A DNA stretch of 5,794 nt, from assembly GCA_958418185.1 (NCBI GenBank), contig CATZEP010000093.1:1-5794 (forward strand), written 5' to 3'. Position 1 is the first letter of the stretch; the number at the start of each line of letters is the position of its first letter. The translations under genes were made by a program, and so were the position numbers. The stretch comes from an uncultured Collinsella sp. (GTDB lineage: Bacteria; Actinomycetota; Coriobacteriia; Coriobacteriales; Coriobacteriaceae). Shown in pieces: positions 5,183 through 5,794 of this stretch. The notes beneath the pieces were generated by a model, which saw nothing but the letters and a program-made list of their open reading frames with translations, searched no databases and was not told the origin of the DNA.

Positions 5183-5794
5183 ATGGGTAAGTACATCGTT
5201 AAACGTGTGCTTCAGTTCATCCCGGTGTTTTTGGGCGTTACGCTGATTCTGTTCGCCCTCCAGAATATCGTGCCGGGAGATCCGATCAAGCTGATCGGTG
5301 GAGACAAGGCTCTGTCCCCCGAGGTGGAGCTTCAGCTTCGCGTTCGCTATCACCTGGTCCAGACGGACGATGACGGCAACGCGATCCTTGACGAGAACGG
5401 CGACCCCGTTCAAACGTCGCTCGTGGACCGTTACTTGTATTACATGAACGGCCTGCTTCATGGCGATCTGGGCAATTCGTATCAGCGCAAGCTGCCGGTT
5501 ACGGAAATCTTTGCCCAGAAGTATCCGTATACGGTCAAACTTGCCGCGTGCGCCATCGTGCTCGAGGCAATTATGGGTATCGGTGCGGGTATCATTTCGG
5601 CGGTAAAGCGTTATTCCTTCTGGGATATTTTGGTAACGCTCACCACGTCGATCCTCGTTGCGGTCCCGGCCTTCTGGCTCGGTATGTTGCTGCAGCTGTT
5701 CTTTGGCGTCATCCTCAAGGACGCCACTGGCGGTGCAATCTCCATGCCGATCTCGGGTTCCGGCGGGTCCAGCTCTCAGTATCAGGGTTGGATG
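5183..5794 (+). CDS. oppB: Peptide ABC transporter permease, OppB/DppB-like (3' end outside window)
   Basis: One of the two membrane subunits forming the transport channel for the solute delivered by the upstream binding protein. The frame stays open to the window edge, giving 204 residues; complete members usually have a little over 300. Typical features are the N-terminus MGKYIVKRVLQFIPVFLGVTLILF with membrane helix 1 (about 9-30), PGDP (31-34), HGDLGNSY...LPV (93-106), helix 2 (about 117-141), helix 3 (about 149-178) and MPISG (188-192), the counterpart of the common LPxSG. The large first extracytoplasmic loop holds an extra acidic segment around residues 60-77 (DDDGN...DENGD) not usual in OppB/DppB. 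The cytoplasmic EAA loop that contacts the ATPase lies beyond the edge. Codon use is looser than in the binding-protein gene (AAA lysines, TTG leucines), consistent with lower expression. Dipeptide or oligopeptide specificity cannot be decided. Confidence 0.92.
   Translation, partial: MGKYIVKRVLQFIPVFLGVTLILFALQNIVPGDPIKLIGGDKALSPEVELQLRVRYHLVQTDDDGNAILDENGDPVQTSLVDRYLYYMNGLLHGDLGNSYQRKLPVTEIFAQKYPYTVKLAACAIVLEAIMGIGAGIISAVKRYSFWDILVTLTTSILVAVPAFWLGMLLQLFFGVILKDATGGAISMPISGSGGSSSQYQGWM

Noticed and set aside
1..5794. A new defence, mobile or biosynthetic system
   Set aside because: All genes belong to well-known housekeeping or transport families, and no repeats, integrase, transposase, CRISPR or unknown gene cassette is present.

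Overview
The window holds two functional blocks on the + strand of a GC-rich bacterial chromosome with AT-richer gaps between transcription units. A Coriobacteriia-type actinobacterium (Collinsella or a relative) fits best. The reasons are a strong bias to G/C-ending codons in the central-metabolism genes, a glycolytic cluster that runs directly into secG (an actinobacterial habit), use of the cofactor-independent phosphoglycerate mutase, and a twin-arginine-like lipoprotein signal on the solute-binding protein. This assignment is inference; no rRNA or other marker gene is present.

Block 1 (1-2703) is lower glycolysis: the 3' end of pgk, then tpiA overlapping it by 8 nt, then gpmI 5 nt after tpiA. 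The three enzymes interconvert triose phosphates, make ATP from 1,3-bisphosphoglycerate and move the phosphate from C3 to C2 of glycerate. The tight spacing points to one transcript with translational coupling. Two hairpins follow gpmI, the second with a run of seven T's, so the operon probably ends there. secG (2801-3055), a small subunit of the SecYEG protein channel, comes next with its own strong ribosome binding site and a textbook terminator with a 14-bp perfect stem (3076-3109).

Block 2 (3350-5794) begins a peptide-type ABC importer: an OppA/DppE-like lipoprotein (558 aa) and the first 204 residues of an OppB/DppB-like permease that runs off the window. The second permease and the ATPases would be expected beyond the right edge. 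The roughly 240-nt leader region before the binding protein contains a stem-loop followed by a U-rich stretch and a possible 12-codon upstream ORF, which could be an attenuator. A 13-bp hairpin with a tetraloop sits between binding protein and permease and probably sets their unequal expression.

I see no phage, transposon, CRISPR, tRNA or rRNA, and no sign of a wholly new system. All five genes belong to well-known families. The points worth a second look are regulatory RNA structure around the importer, the Tat-like, cysteine-rich binding protein, and an acidic DxDGN-type insertion in the first extracytoplasmic loop of the permease.
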